Shown piece by piece: positions 1 to 10,602 of a DNA stretch of 64,000 nt (position 1 is the first letter of the stretch; each line of letters opens with the position of its first letter). The stretch covers positions 459,513-523,512 of the forward strand of contig NW_008705568.1 of assembly GCF_000186865.1 (NCBI RefSeq). The letters are read 5' to 3'. The notes under the pieces were generated by a model, which worked only from the letters and a program-made list of their open reading frames with translations, ran no database searches and was not told the DNA's origin. This stretch comes from Aureococcus anophagefferens. Its lineage: Eukaryota > Sar > Pelagophyceae > Pelagomonadales > Pelagomonadaceae. The position numbers were made by a program, and so were the translations under genes.

Positions 1-367
1 CGCGCATCGCCGCGCCCGACGGCACGAGCGTCCCCGTGACCTACGGCGAGGCCGGGCCGGCCGTCGACGCGAAGCTCCAGCAGTTCTTCGGGCAGCGGAC
101 CTCGCCGACCGTCGCCGGCGCGCCCGTCGCGCTCCGGCTGCTCTCGCCGCCGGCAAGCTCCTCGGCGAGACGCGGGACCTCGCGTTCTTCTGGCGCGAGG
201 CCTACCCGGGCGTGCGGTCGGAGATGCGCGGCCGCTACCCGAAGCACCCGTGGCCCGAGGACCCGGCCAACGCCGCGCCGACGCGGGCGACGAACAGGGC
301 GCTCCGCGCCGCGGGCGGGGACGCGGGGGCTCCGGCGCCGAAGAAGAAGCGGCGTAAGAAGCGGTAG
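1..367 (+). CDS. ATP-dependent helicase HrpB-like, C-terminal end (partial, frame break)
   Basis: This is the last ~120 residues of an HrpB-type DEAH helicase, entering from the left edge. Base 3 onward reads [20 protein letters not shown], then a [10 protein letters not shown] segment and VALRLLSP, as in the HrpB C-terminal domain. At about base 150 the matching frame moves by one base: the rest reads [26 protein letters not shown] and a basic KKKRRKKR tail, with TAG at 365-367. The [12 protein letters not shown] block is a hallmark of the HrpB C-terminus. The shift falls in a GC-rich run, with no room for an intron, so a one-base sequence error or a real frameshift are both possible. HrpB-type helicases are mainly bacterial but also occur in plastid-bearing eukaryotes. 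The basic tail could be a nuclear or RNA-binding signal (inference). Confidence 0.72.
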   Translation, partial: AHRRARRHERPRDLRRGRAGRRREAPAVLRAADLADRRRRARRAPAALAAGKLLGETRDLAFFWREAYPGVRSEMRGRYPKHPWPEDPANAAPTRATNRALRAAGGDAGAPAPKKKRRKKR

Positions 368-576
368 GCGCTACTACTACTGGCACCGCCTCTCGCCCCG
401 CCGCCTCCCGGAGCGCGGCGCGGCGTCGCGAGACGGTCAGCCAGCTTACCGCTAAAAAGGCGCCCCGGGGGCGCTCGGGGGAGAGGGGGGCCGCGCGGCG
501 GCCCCGCGGGGGCGCGCGGCGCGCCGCGGGGGGCGGGGCGGGGCGAGGGGCGCGCGGCGCGCCCGCCTCCGCCGCC

Positions 577-3500
577 CTAGCCGTCGTCGCCCGTGGCGGC
601 CATGATGGCGTTGATGTAGTCGAGGATGATGCCGGCCATGTCCGCGGCCTGGCTCGTGGACAGCTTGAGCTCGAAGGTCGTCTCGTCGGCCAGGTTCCAG
701 ATGAAGAGGGAGAAGATGGACGAGGAGCCGCCCCAGCGGCAGACGTCGGCGTAGCCGAAGTGGTGGAGGACGTCGTAGGTCTCCGAGTCGAGGATGTACA
801 TGCCGCCGTGGCCGAACGCGACGGACACGTCGCCCGGGAGCTCCGCGACGATGGGCGGCTCGTCCTTGGCGACGACGCGGTGGCAGTGGAAGAAGGATGC
901 GCCGTAGAGGGGGTAGGCGGCGCAGGTCTTGACGAATTTCTGCTGGAGGTCCTCGATGAGCGCCTGCTGCGCGTCCTCGTCGCCCTCGGCGTCCGCGACG
1001 CCGAGCGGCGTCCGGAGCGCGACGAGCTTCCCGGCGACGCCGTCGATGGCTTCGCGGAACTTGGGCGGCACGAAGTCCAGGAGCGCCGGGTCCTCCATGG
1101 CGTCCAAATCGCCGGCGCAGCCGCTAAAGTCGTCGACCATGGCCGCGTAGAGCGAGATCGCCGCGAGCTCGAGCGCGGCGGGCTCCGATTCGGGGAAGAT
1201 CTTGCCCTCGTTGATGACCTCGTCCTCGGCCTGGAGGTAGACGAGGCGGTTGAACATGGCGTCGTCGCTGGGCCCGTTCTGCTGGGGCAGGAAGATCTTG
1301 CGCTTGTAGACGAACTTGAAGTGGCGCTTCTGCCGCGCCTTGAGCACGATGACGTCGCCCATGAAGTCCTTGTCCTGGCAGGGCTTGGGCGTGCGCTCCA
1401 GGTCCGCGTAGGGCTTGTGGCCGTCGGGGTCGTCGACGCCCTCGTCGCGGGGCAAATCATAAACGAAGATGCCGAACGTCGCCGCGCGCTCGTCCGTGAG
1501 CTCGAGGAACTGCGCGCAGATCTCCGCGACCTTGCCGCAGTTGAGGTCCGGCGTCACGGGCAGGTCCTCCGTGAGGACGACGTGGTCCACGAGGGAGATC
1601 GTCGCCAGGATCGGCGGCCGCTCCGTGTACGCGGCGATCTCGTCGACGGACGGCGCGAAGCCCGACGCGCCGGCCTCGAGCATGCCCTCGAGCGTGCGCA
1701 GGCAGTACTTGGCGTAGTTGCGGATGGCGCCCCGCTTCTCCTTCTGCACCATCAAAAAGTTGATGACGTAGTTCTCGAGCTCCGCCGTCGGCGGGAACCT
1801 GCGCGGAAATCGACCGCCGGTTCGGGACGTCCCGACCAAACGTTGACGTGCTCTCGCTCGGTCACATCGAAGTCGTTTCGGCCGACTTTTAGACGAATCG
1901 ACTGCTCTCGTCGAGTTCTCGAAGCAGAGCCGATGAGCTCGCGTCGAACCTGTCGAATACGCGCACATTGAAGTCGGGTTGAAGCTTCGACGTCCGCGCG
2001 GGCGGGAACGTCGCGACGACCATGCACATCATCTGCCAGCCGCGCGCGATGGAGTCGGGCTGCGGGTTCGAGCTCAGCTGCTTCATGATCTGCATGTAGA
2101 TCTCGTTGCGGATGCCGTTCTTCATGTCGAGCCCCCGCTTCAAAATGTCCTCCGCGAGCGTCGCGGGGAACGCGAGCGGCTTGTCCTTCATGTAGCCCAG
2201 GAGGCTCTTGTGGATGTTCTTGGCCATCTTGTCCGTCGCCGCGTCGCAGGAGAGCAGCGACTTGGGGATGACCTGGGTCGTGTGCTTGAGCATGTTCTCC
2301 TTGGTCTTGCGCTTGTTGAGGATGGACCCGCGCGCGAAGTCGTCGGGCGTCCGCAGGTCCGCGAACTTCTGGAACGCGTACTTCTGGTTCGACGCGCGCT
2401 TCTGGCGGTCGGCCCGCAGCTCGGCGAGCTCGTCGGCGGACTTGTCCGTGACGGGGCCGGCGTCGTCGCCGTCCTCGACGTCCTTCATCTGCTTCGCGCG
2501 GAAGTCCTCGTCGAGCTTCTTGAGCTTCTTCTTGACCTGCGCGGGGGCGATTCAACGTCGCTGCAACGCGAGCGTTCCGCGCGCGCGCGTTCCAGAACAG
2601 GCAGCCGCGCTTCGGGGGCGCTCCGAGGGATGATCGCTCGTCGAAACATCGGCCGAAACAAACGGCCGAGCGAGGCGCCTCTGACGTCGCGCGCGTCGCG
2701 CGCGCGTCCCGCGCCGCGCGTCGCGTCGTCCATGACCGTGAGCTGGAGCTCGAGGTCCTCGGCGGCGTCGAGCGCGGCTTTTAGGGTTTTGATCTGCTTG
2801 GACTGGAGGGCCTCGGCGAGCTGGGCCTGGACCTCGATCTGCTTCTTCGCGTGTTCGAGGACGGCGGTCGCGCGCGCGGCGGGCCCCGAGAGCCCCGCGG
2901 CCGCCGCGGTGCCGACGGCGGACTCGAGGCCGGGCAGGTCCGCCGGTACGATGCCCGACGGCGACGCCGTCTTGACCTTGAGCGTCTCGACGGCCGCGGC
3001 GAGCACGCGCGCGGAGTCGGCCATCGCCGATATCTTCTCGCGCTTGCCCGTCGCCGTCGCGATGTCGTCCTGGGACAGGCCCAGGGAGATGGCGTTCTCC
3101 AGCGCGTCGTTCAGCGCCTTCTCGAGGCCCACGGGGTCGTCGGCGCTCTTCGCGTCGAAGTCGCCGTCGGACATGTGGATCACCGCGTTCGTCTTCTCGA
3201 CGAGATTCTGGCGCTCGACGGCGATCTTCGCCTTGTTGTAGGCGTCGTTGCTCATGCCCCGGGCCCTCGCGGCCTCGTAGGCCGCCTTGAGCGCGCCGGC
3301 GTCCTTGGCCTCGAGGGCCTGCGTCATGGCCTTACTCAGCTTCTCCTCCTCGATGAGGTCCTTGAGGATCGCCGTGCCCTCGGACACGTCGAGCCCGAGG
3401 CCGCGCCCCTTGGACACGGCGCGGCTCAACGCGTTGGCGTTGGCGGCGTTGCGCTGGGCCTTGATGTCGGCGACGGCCGACGCGAGCACGGAGCCCATGT

Positions 3501-6500
3501 TCGCGGCCTCGTGCCTGCGTGGACATCAACCGCCGGTTTCGGGGGTCCCCGCCAAACTTCAGAGCTCTCTATCTCGATCACATCGACGTCGATTCGGCTG
3601 ATTCTTGGACGGATCGATGGCTCTCATCGGGTTCTCGAAGCACGGCCGAAGAGACCGGTCCGAACCGTTCGATTACATTGAAGTCGGGTCGAAGATTCGA
3701 GTTCCGCGCGGCCTCGCGCTTCTTCTTCGCGGCCTCGTTCGCGGCCTTGAACGCGGAGCCGCGGTAGCCCTTCTCGGCGCCCGCGGCGATGAGGGCCTCG
3801 AGGTCGGCGTCGGACGTCGCCGCGCCGAGCTTGGCCACGAAGGCCGCCTCCTCCTTGAGGCGCTCGATCTTCTTCAGGGCCGCGTTGAGCTCCGCGCCGC
3901 CCTTCTTCAGGCCTGGGCAGGACAAGGGTGATTCAAGTTCTCTTCAACATGAGTGTGCCGCGCGCGCGCGTTCCGGAAAAAGCATCCATGCGTCGAGATC
4001 GTTCCGAGAGATGATCGCTCGTCCAAAAATCAGCCAAAACGAGTGGAAAACGGCCGAGATCGGAGCCTTTGAAGTTGGGCATGTCGCTCTCTTTTCCCGC
4101 CCTGCTTCAGGCCCGCCTTGGCCGCCTCGGCCATCGCGGCCTCGACCTCGGCGACGGTCTCGACCTTGTCGAGCGTCGCCATGAGCTTCTCGGCGGCGGC
4201 GCCCTTGGCGCCGAGGTCCTTCATGGCCTTTTTGGCCGCGTCGAGCTCCGGGCCCTCGACGCCGAGGCTCGACGCGTCGCCGAGCGCCGCGGTCAGCGCG
4301 GACACGTCCTGGGCCGCCGCGGCCTTGGAGAGGGCGGCCTTGCAGGCCTCCATCTTCTCGAGGATGCCCAGCGTCGCGTTGGCCTCGGAGAAGGGCGCCT
4401 TGTAGTGCTCCGGCGACACCGCGGCCGCGGCGGCGAGCGCGGCCTTGAGCGGCGCCAGGTCGCGCGCGGCCGTCGCGGCCTTGATCGCCTCGACGAGCCC
4501 CAGCTCCGTCTCGATGGTCTTGACGAGGTCCGCGCCCTGCTTGACCTCGGGCACGTCGTCGCCGAGGCCGACGCCGGCCGCGGCCTTGACGGCGGACCGC
4601 AGCGTGTCGAGGTCGCGGCGGTCGCACGCGGACAGCACCGCGGCTTTCGCGTCGGCCTCCTTCTGGAGCTGGGCCTGGAGCGTCTGGGCGGCGCCGAGGC
4701 AGCTCGGCTCGAAGCCCATCTCGGCGCACTTGTTGAGGAAGGCGCTGAGCTGGCCGAGAGCCTTCGACGCGACCGCGTCCTCGAGCTGCTTCGTGACCTC
4801 GTCCTCCTCCGCCTGCGCCGAATTCGAATCTTCAACCCGACGTCGATGTGCGCGTATGCGACGGGTTCGACGCAATCTCTTTGGCTGTGCTTCGAGCACT
4901 CGATGAGAGCGATCGATTCGTCCCAAAATCAGCCGAATCGACTTCGATGTGACCGAGCGAGAGAAGTCTCAAGTTTGGTCGGGACCACCCAAACCAGCGG
5001 TTCGGCACAGTCCTCCGCGAGCCGGTGGCTCAGGGCCTGGGCCTGGGCGACGACCTCGTTGTCGTCGGGGATGCCAAAGTCGGCGCACTCGCCGAGCTTC
5101 GCGTCGAGCGCGCTCCGGTCGCGCGCGGCGACGCAGTCCTTGAGCGCGGCGATCAGCGCCTCCTCCTGCTTGATCTTGCTCAGCGCCTCGCGCGCAGCGC
5201 CGAGCTCCGGCGGCGCGAAGTCCATCTTCTCCGCGGACTCGATGGCCTGGACGAGCAGCGACTTGTCGTGCTTCTCGATGGCCTTGGACAGGAAGGCGAC
5301 GACGCGCTTTTCTTCCTGGATGCGGACGAGGAGCGCGGACGCGTCTTTCACGATTTGCAGGTGCTTGCCGTTGCCCGGGAGCTCCGACGTGTTGTTCAGC
5401 GCCTCCTCGAGGGCCTCCTCCGTGCGCTTGGCGATGGCGCCCTTTAATAGATCTAATTCCTTCTTCCAGGTCTTCATCTTCACCTTCATGACGTAGCGCC
5501 GCGCGTACTTTTGGCAGATGACGGCCGTCTCCAGGAGCGAGTCCTCGCGCGCGACCTCGAGGTCCACGGACTGGGGCGCCTTCATGAAGATTTTCGTCGT
5601 GCCCTTGGCCCACATGCCCGCCTTGAGCACGCCCTTCTCCTCGAGGCCCTTGAGCAGCTCGTCGACGGACTTCGTCCCGCGGACGATCGTGCCGTAGCGC
5701 TTCGCGAAGTCCTTGTAGTCCTTGCGCAGCGGGTAGCCGAGCTTGCGGATGCGGCAGACCTCCAAGAGACCGGAGTAGCGCATCTGCTCGAGCATCATGG
5801 CCGACGTGAAGTTGCCGCCGATCTTTTCCTTGTTCGGCTTCATGCACCGCACAAAGTGGGGCTCCGTCGTCTGCAGCGTCGCGATGAGCTCCGCGAGCGA
5901 CTTCTTGAAGGCGGAGCAGAGCGTCGCGGACTTCTTCTTCGAGCCGCCCTTGACGGGCGGCGGCGGGAGGCACGTCTTGACGAGGTCGGACGTCGTCGTG
6001 TGGAGCATGGTCACGACGTCGGGGTGGAGCTGGTCCTTGTTCTTCTCCAGGAAGTCCGTCGTGTCGTACATGACCATGCCCGCGTAGTGGACGATGCCGA
6101 AGGCGACGCGGTTGTACTCCTTGGGGCAGTTCTTCGGCCCCGCCTTCTCGAAGTTCTTGTGCGGCCCGTGCTTCGACACGAGCTTCGACAATAAGCTCGC
6201 GTCGGAGCCGCGCGGCACGGAGATCTCCTCGTCGATCATGGCCAGCACGCCCTGGCGGGGCTTCTCGAGGAGCTCCAGCGTCGGGCCGTTGTCCTCGAAG
6301 TCGCTCCGGGGCACGGAGACGCCCTCGGCCTCGTACCTGTGTGGATTCCAACCACTGGTTTGGGACGTCCCCACCAAACTTCAGAACTCTCTATCTCGGT
6401 CAAATCGACGTCGATTCGGCTGATCTTTGGACGAATCGATTGCTCTCGTCGAGTTCTCGAAGAACGGCAGAAAGCCTCGCGACTAAACCGTCGAATACGG

Positions 6501-8350
6501 TCACATTGAAGTCGGGTTGAAGATTTGATTTCCACACAGCCTCATACGCGGCCTCCTCCTGCGCGAAGATGAAGTCGTTGAAGAAGTACTGGAGCTTCTC
6601 GTTGCAGAGGTTGATGCAGAGCTGCTCGAGGGAGTTGTGGTGGAACGACTCGAAGCCGAAGATGTCCAAAATGGCCGCGAAGTTCGCGAAATCCTGGGTC
6701 TTGTCCATGGACGCGTTGCATTTCGCGATCGTCCACGTGAACAAGCCCTGGTAGATGGCCTTGGCCATGGAGTCGCGCGTCGCCGACGACTGCGCCGGCG
6801 TGTAGGAGACGATGATGACGCTCTTGTTGCCCACGTTCTTGGACGTCAGCGCCTTCTCGAGCTCGCCCGCGTCGAGGCCGAGCATGGCCGCGACGACGGC
6901 GAGCGTCTCCGGGTTCGCGACCCTCGACCCGTCCTCCTCCATGGCCTTGGCGACCTTCTCGAAGTGGACGTTGGACGCGTGGAGGCACGCGGCGAAGATG
7001 GCGAAGACCGTCTGCTTCTCCGCGTCCGAGTACTGCAACGTGCCGTAGGACCGGATCATGTCCTCGTACTCGGCCTCGTCGTTGAAGCCCTCGGCCTCCG
7101 TGACGCCGCTCTGGTCCAGGTAGTGGTAGTCCTGGGGGTCCGCGAGCTGGAGCGCGGCCCTCAGCTTCGGCTCCTTCTTGCAGCCCGCGATGAGCATGTA
7201 GAAGACGTGGTAGTTCCGCTCGCCCTCGGCCTGGAACGTCACGCGCGACTTCTCGAGCAGGTAGTCGATGATGGACGCGCCGACGACGCCGCCCTGCGTG
7301 TCGAACTTGACGGTGATGAGCTTGCCGAAGCGGCTCGAGTTGTTGTTGCGGAGCGTCTTCGCGTTGCCCTGCGACTCGAGGATGGGGTTCGTCTGGAGGA
7401 CCTGCTCCTCGATGCCCGCCTCGCCCTCGACCTTGGCCTTGCCCGAGAGGCGCGCGCTGACGTCGCTGACGAACTGGAGCACGAGCTTCGTGTTCACGGT
7501 CTTGCCCGCGCCGGACTCGCCCGAGATGACGACGCTCTGGTTCTTCCGCTCCGCCATCATCGCCTCGAAGGTGTCGATGCCTGGGCGGGAAAAGAGAGAT
7601 TCAACGTCGCTTCAACGTGAGTGTTCCGCGCGCGCGCGTTCCGGAAAAAGCATCCACGCTTCGAGAGCGCTCCGAGAGATGATCGCTCGTCCAAAAATCA
7701 GCCAAAACGAGAGGAAACCGGCCGAGCTAGGAGCCTTTGAAGTTGGGAATGTCGCACTCTTTTCCCGCCCTGGTCGATGCCGATGCCGAAGATGTGGGGC
7801 GCCTTGCCCCGGGACCCGTCGCGGTAGAGCTCCATCTGCTCCGGCGTGTAGAGCGGCAGCTTCTTGAAGGGGTTGATCGCGACGAGGATCGCGCTGCGAC
7901 GGGCGGCGGTCGCGCGCGCGCGTCGCGCGGCGGAGGGGACGCGGCGCGACGCGCGCGACGTTGCTGTAGATCTTGTCCTGCTTGAAGCGGCCGCGGAGGA
8001 TGTGGAGCAGCGAGTTCTCGTTGAGGTCGTTGACCTGCGCCGCGGCGCCTCGCGCGCGCGCGCGGCCGGGACCGCGCCGGGCGCCGGGCGCCGCGCCATG
8101 ATGAGGTTGTCGATGCCGGAGTCGAGGCACTGCGCGTCGCAGACGTCGATCTTCGCCGTGTCCGTCAGGTTGTGCGTCTCGCCGTCGTCGCTCTGGCACT
8201 TGGTGGGCTCGCCGGGCTTGAACGCCGTGAGCACCTGCGGCGGCGCGTCCGGGCAGCGGCGGGCGAGAGCGCGGCACGCGCCTTGGCGGGCACGAAAATG
8301 TCCGTCTCATGGGGGAGCCAGATGTACGACCCCGGGGCCCGGGTCGCCAT
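577..8350 (-). CDS. Unconventional myosin with MyTH4-FERM tail, 2060 aa, 11 exons, 7 introners
   Basis: Actin-based motor with a membrane- or microtubule-binding tail. Exons on the minus strand: 8350-8282, 8234-8097, 8034-7955, 7893-7781, 7580-6548, 6336-5019, 4812-4113, 3912-3720, 3514-2725, 2536-2010, 1798-577. They total 6183 nt, exactly 2060 codons plus stop, and every junction phase agrees. The head shows the P-loop GESGAGKT (about residues 154-161), switch I NNNSSRFGK and switch II DIFGFESF. An IQ-like AVICQKYARRYV follows. The middle is an Ala/Lys/Glu-rich helical region with repeated blocks. The MyTH4 domain contains LLGYMKDKPL and WQMMCMVVATFPP. The end resembles the FERM C-lobe (GMYILDSETYDVL, SIFSLFIWNL). 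Seven introns are introners; the three near the start are short GC-rich introns (47, 62, 61 nt) with GC at the 5' site. The 2725/2536 junction is the least certain. The start is the first ATG giving the usual myosin N-terminus (MATRAPGSYIWLPHE). Confidence 0.9.
1799..2001 (-). mobile_element. Introner, family B copy 1 (myosin intron 10)
   Basis: A 203-bp element flanked by the exact 8-bp duplication gcgggaac at 1791-1798 and 2002-2009. In gene sense the intron is 2009-1799, starting GTTCCCGC (5' GT taken from the duplication) and ending GCGCAG supplied by the element. Removal joins ...VVAT to FPPTAELENY and restores the MyTH4 domain. The internal block ATTGAAGTCGGGTTGAAG (plus strand) is shared with the other B copies. 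Confidence 0.93.
2537..2724 (-). mobile_element. Introner, family A copy 1 (degenerate; myosin intron 9)
   Basis: Shares with other A copies the plus-strand run GATTCAACGTCGCTGCAACG near 2548, the GTTCCGCGCGCGCGCGTTCC core and GATGATCGCTCGTC near 2631. The end nearer the upstream exon is eroded into GC-rich sequence and no 8-bp duplication survives. A GC-AG intron at 2724-2537 keeps frame (TVMDD joined to VKKKLKK), but the exact 5' site is uncertain. It looks like the oldest family A copy here. Confidence 0.75.
3515..3711 (-). mobile_element. Introner, family B copy 2 (myosin intron 8)
   Basis: A 197-bp element with flanks cctcgtgc (3507-3514) and cctcgcgc (3712-3719), a 7/8 match, so the target duplication has drifted by one base. 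In gene sense the intron starts GCGCGAGG and ends CACGCAG, a GC-AG intron. Splicing gives AAKKKHEAANMG in frame. Confidence 0.9.
3913..4104 (-). mobile_element. Introner, family A copy 2 (myosin intron 7)
   Basis: A 192-bp element with the exact duplication cttcaggc at 3905-3912 and 4105-4112. TIRs are ctgggcaggacaag on the left and ctcttttcccgccctg on the right. In gene sense the intron starts GCCTGAAG and ends GCCCAG (GC-AG, phase 1). Splicing joins EAAKAGL to KKGGAELNAA. Confidence 0.93.
4813..5010 (+). mobile_element. Introner, family B copy 3, inserted in reverse (myosin intron 6)
   Basis: A 198-bp element with the exact duplication tcctccgc at 4805-4812 and 5011-5018. Its sequence is the reverse complement of the other B copies relative to the gene: ttcaacccgac lies on the left and aaaccagcggttcgg on the right. 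It still ends in CAG in gene sense because both TIRs begin CTG. The GC-AG intron 5018-4813 joins SHRLAE to EDEVTKQL in frame. Confidence 0.92.
6337..6539 (-). mobile_element. Introner, family B copy 4 (myosin intron 5)
   Basis: A 203-bp element with flanks cctcgtac (6329-6336) and cctcatac (6540-6547), a 7/8 match. In gene sense the intron starts GTATGAGG and ends CACACAG (GT-AG, phase 2). Splicing gives AQEEAAYEAEGVSVPR, the expected myosin head sequence after switch II. Confidence 0.93.
7581..7772 (-). mobile_element. Introner, family A copy 3 (myosin intron 4)
   Basis: A 192-bp element with the exact duplication gtcgatgc at 7573-7580 and 7773-7780. TIRs ctgggcgggaaaagag and ctcttttcccgccctg (plus-strand ends) pair almost perfectly. 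The intron 7780-7581 starts GCATCGAC and ends CAG. Splicing gives PHIFGIGIDTFEAMMAERK just before the P-loop. Confidence 0.94.
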
Positions 8351-8552
8351 CCTCGCGCGCCGCCGCCGGTGGCTCCCGGATCACGCAGAGCGACAGGGCT
8401 GGGGGTTCCCAGAGCCACTAAATCTCGCAGCGTCGTGGCTGCCCCAAGATGCATGAAACATCCGAGAGTTGACGACGAGGTGAAGGCCATGTTGAGGCGG
8501 CCAGCGTAGCAAGCTCGGCGGCTCGGAGCGTCGACTCAGCCTCGATTGCAAT

Positions 8553-9671
8553 ATGGCACGCGCTGCCGGGGCCGCGATCGTCGCGCTGCTCGCGGCGCAG
8601 GCGTCCGCGTTCCGGCGGCCCGCGGGCGTCGCGCGGTTGCCCGCGCCGTCGCGCGGCGTGCGCCTCGGCGGTCGGCCCGTCGCGTCCGTCCCGGTGGCCC
8701 GGCCTACTGCCCTCGGTGCCAACGCGGCCCTCGACGAGAACTCGGTGTCCGGGGACACGTTCCTCGGCGCGCTCTACAAGTTCTGCCGGCCGCACACGAT
8801 CCGCGGCACGATCCTCGCGTCCGTGGCCGGCGTCGCCAAGGCGCTCGCGGACAGCGGGGGACTCGCGGCGTGCTGGAGCTGGGAGCTGCTGCCGCGCGCG
8901 GCCCTGGGCCTCGTCGCCCTGCTCGCCGGCAACGCCTTCATCGTCGGCATCAACCAGCTCTACGACGTCGAGGTCGACAAGGTGAACAAGCCGTTCCTGC
9001 CGATCGCGGCCGGCGAGCTGTCGCCGGCGACGGCGAAGCTCCTCCTCGCTTTGTGCGCGGTGACGGGCCCGGCCATCGTCGCCACCCAGTTCTCGCCCCT
9101 CATCCTCCAGCTCTACGCGCTGGGCACCTTCGCCGGGACGGCCTACTCCGTGCCGCCCTTCAAGCTCAAGGCGCGGGGGCCGCTCGCCGCGGGGATCACG
9201 ATCGCGACGTGCCGGGGCTTCCTCCTCAACTTCGGCGTCTACTACGCCACGCTGGAGGCCCTCGGCAAGACCTTCGCCTGGTCGCCGGGCGTCGCCTTCA
9301 TGGCGCGCTTCATGACCGTCTTCGCCGCCGTCATCGCCGTCACAAAGGACCTCCCGGACGTCGAGGGCGACCGGGCCTACGGCGTCAAGACCTTCGCGAC
9401 GCGCGTCGGCGTCGCCAAGGTCGCCGCCGGCGCGTCCCTGGCCCTCGCGCTCAACTACGCGTCGGCCATCGCGCAGGGCGCGTTGGCGCCCGAGGGCGCC
9501 TTCGCGCGGGGCCCGATGGTCGCGGGCCACGCGGTCCTGCTCCTGGGCCTCGGCCGCTTCTTCCTGCGGTACCGGCGGAGCGGGCCGACGAACATGGGCG
9601 CGATCAAGGGCTACTACAAGTCCATCTGGGACCTCTTCTACCTCGAGTACCTCCTCTACATCTTCATCTGA
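8553..9671 (+). CDS. Homogentisate phytyl/prenyltransferase (UbiA family), plastid-targeted
   Basis: Membrane prenyltransferase joining a polyprenyl diphosphate to homogentisate, the committed step of tocopherol or plastoquinone synthesis. Single-exon, 372 aa. The first 19 residues form a hydrophobic signal peptide ending in ASA|F (residues 17-20), the ASAF motif of bipartite targeting to secondary red plastids, followed by an Arg/Pro-rich transit region to about 50. Two Asp-rich UbiA motifs are present: NQLYDVEVD (134-142) followed by KVNKPFLP, and KDLPDVEGD (265-273). Several hydrophobic helices lie between and after them, and the end YYKSIWDLFYLEYLLY fits HPT/HST enzymes better than chlorophyll synthase. 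Phytyl versus solanesyl specificity cannot be told here. The start lies about 200 bp from the divergent myosin start. Confidence 0.85.
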   Translation: MARAAGAAIVALLAAQASAFRRPAGVARLPAPSRGVRLGGRPVASVPVARPTALGANAALDENSVSGDTFLGALYKFCRPHTIRGTILASVAGVAKALADSGGLAACWSWELLPRAALGLVALLAGNAFIVGINQLYDVEVDKVNKPFLPIAAGELSPATAKLLLALCAVTGPAIVATQFSPLILQLYALGTFAGTAYSVPPFKLKARGPLAAGITIATCRGFLLNFGVYYATLEALGKTFAWSPGVAFMARFMTVFAAVIAVTKDLPDVEGDRAYGVKTFATRVGVAKVAAGASLALALNYASAIAQGALAPEGAFARGPMVAGHAVLLLGLGRFFLRYRRSGPTNMGAIKGYYKSIWDLFYLEYLLYIFI

Positions 9672-9939
9672 GCGTCGCCGCGTCGCGCGTCCGAAGCGCC
9701 GCGAGGGGTCGTAACCAGCCGCCGGACCCTCGTCTCGAACGCCGCGGCGGCGGTCCGCGCCGGCGGCAGGGGACGGGGTCGCCGGACGAGTCGGCGCCGG
9801 ACGAGTAGGCGCCGCCGGCGGACGGGCATCCGGACGGCGTCCGGAAGTCGCATCATCCTTGCACCTCGGGAGCGCTTGGCGACGCGAAGCTCTCGCGCCG
9901 ACCACTCCTCCGACCACGCCTCCGACCACGCCTCCGACC

Positions 9940-10534
9940 ATGTCCGGCATGCCCCCGCCCGCGGCCACGGGCGCCAAGCCCGAGGACGAGGACAAGGTCC
10001 GCGCCGAGGCGAAGGAGATCGTCGAACGCGCCAAGAAAGACCTCGGACTGCGCACGTTCGCCGCCGGCGCCGCGCCGCGCCGCGCGTCGTCCTCACGCGT
10101 CCGTGTCGCAGGCAGGGCCGCAAGGACATGAAGGCGCTGTCCGCGGACAAGAAGGACGACATCCAGGCCCTCATCAACAGACGCGTCGCCGAGAGCCCGC
10201 GGCCCCGCGTCGCGACGCCTCCGCGGCCTCCCGCGCGCGTCACCCCCCTCGCCTCGCAGGCCTCGGCGACCGGCCGAAGGAGGCGCCGAAGCCCGCGGCG
10301 CCCGCGGCCGCGCCCGCCGCCGCGCCGCCGAAGAAGCTCTCCGTCGCGGAGGAGGCCGCCGCGAACAAGGCCGAGGCCGCGGGCATCGTCAAGGAGGCCC
10401 AGAAGGCCTACGACGCGCGCATCGCGGACCGCGAGAAGGCGAAGACCGCGTCCAAGGACGAGCTCCAGAAGCTCATCGACCTCAAGATCTCCGGCGGCGC
10501 GCCGGCGGCGGCGGAGGAGAAGAAGGCGGAGTAG
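9940..10534 (+). CDS. Small Ala/Lys-rich protein of unknown function (3 exons)
   Basis: Not recognised. Coding pieces in three frames join into 157 aa: 9940-10055, 10112-10194 and 10260-10534. Intron 1 fits GT-AG 10056-10111 (or GC-AG 10060-10115, equally in frame). Intron 2 fits GC-AG 10195-10259. The protein starts MSGMPPPAATG, has charged helical segments (KVRAEAKEIVERAKKDLG and DKKDDIQALINRR), an Ala/Pro linker of about 20 residues, then a helical end with KLSVAEEAAANKAEAAG and DELQKLIDLKISGG. There is no signal peptide or membrane segment. The ATG at 9940 directly follows a run of 12-bp repeats (tccgaccacgcc, about four copies from 9898). Splice sites are modelled from frame only. Confidence 0.55.
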
Positions 10535-10602
10535 GGGCCCGGTAACGCGGAGGCTCACAGACGGGTCTTAGGGAGGGGGGGGAATGCACGCGGGTCGCCT
10601 CT

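Noticed and set aside
760..1971. A 403-codon open frame antisense to the myosin tail
   Set aside because: It is the reverse of strongly biased GC codons; the minus frame has MyTH4/FERM motifs and needs introner splicing, while the antisense has only low-complexity Arg/Val/Leu.
3720..3912. The exon between B2 and A2 as a small separate gene
   Set aside because: Both sides splice in phase into the myosin coiled-coil region.
8165..8350. A stand-alone 61-codon gene
   Set aside because: Its first half is exon 1 of the myosin; the remainder is intron read-through.
8553..9671. Chlorophyll synthase as the identity of the UbiA protein
   Set aside because: NQLYDVEVDKVNKP and KDLPDVEGD with the YAEYL-type ending fit homogentisate prenyltransferases better.
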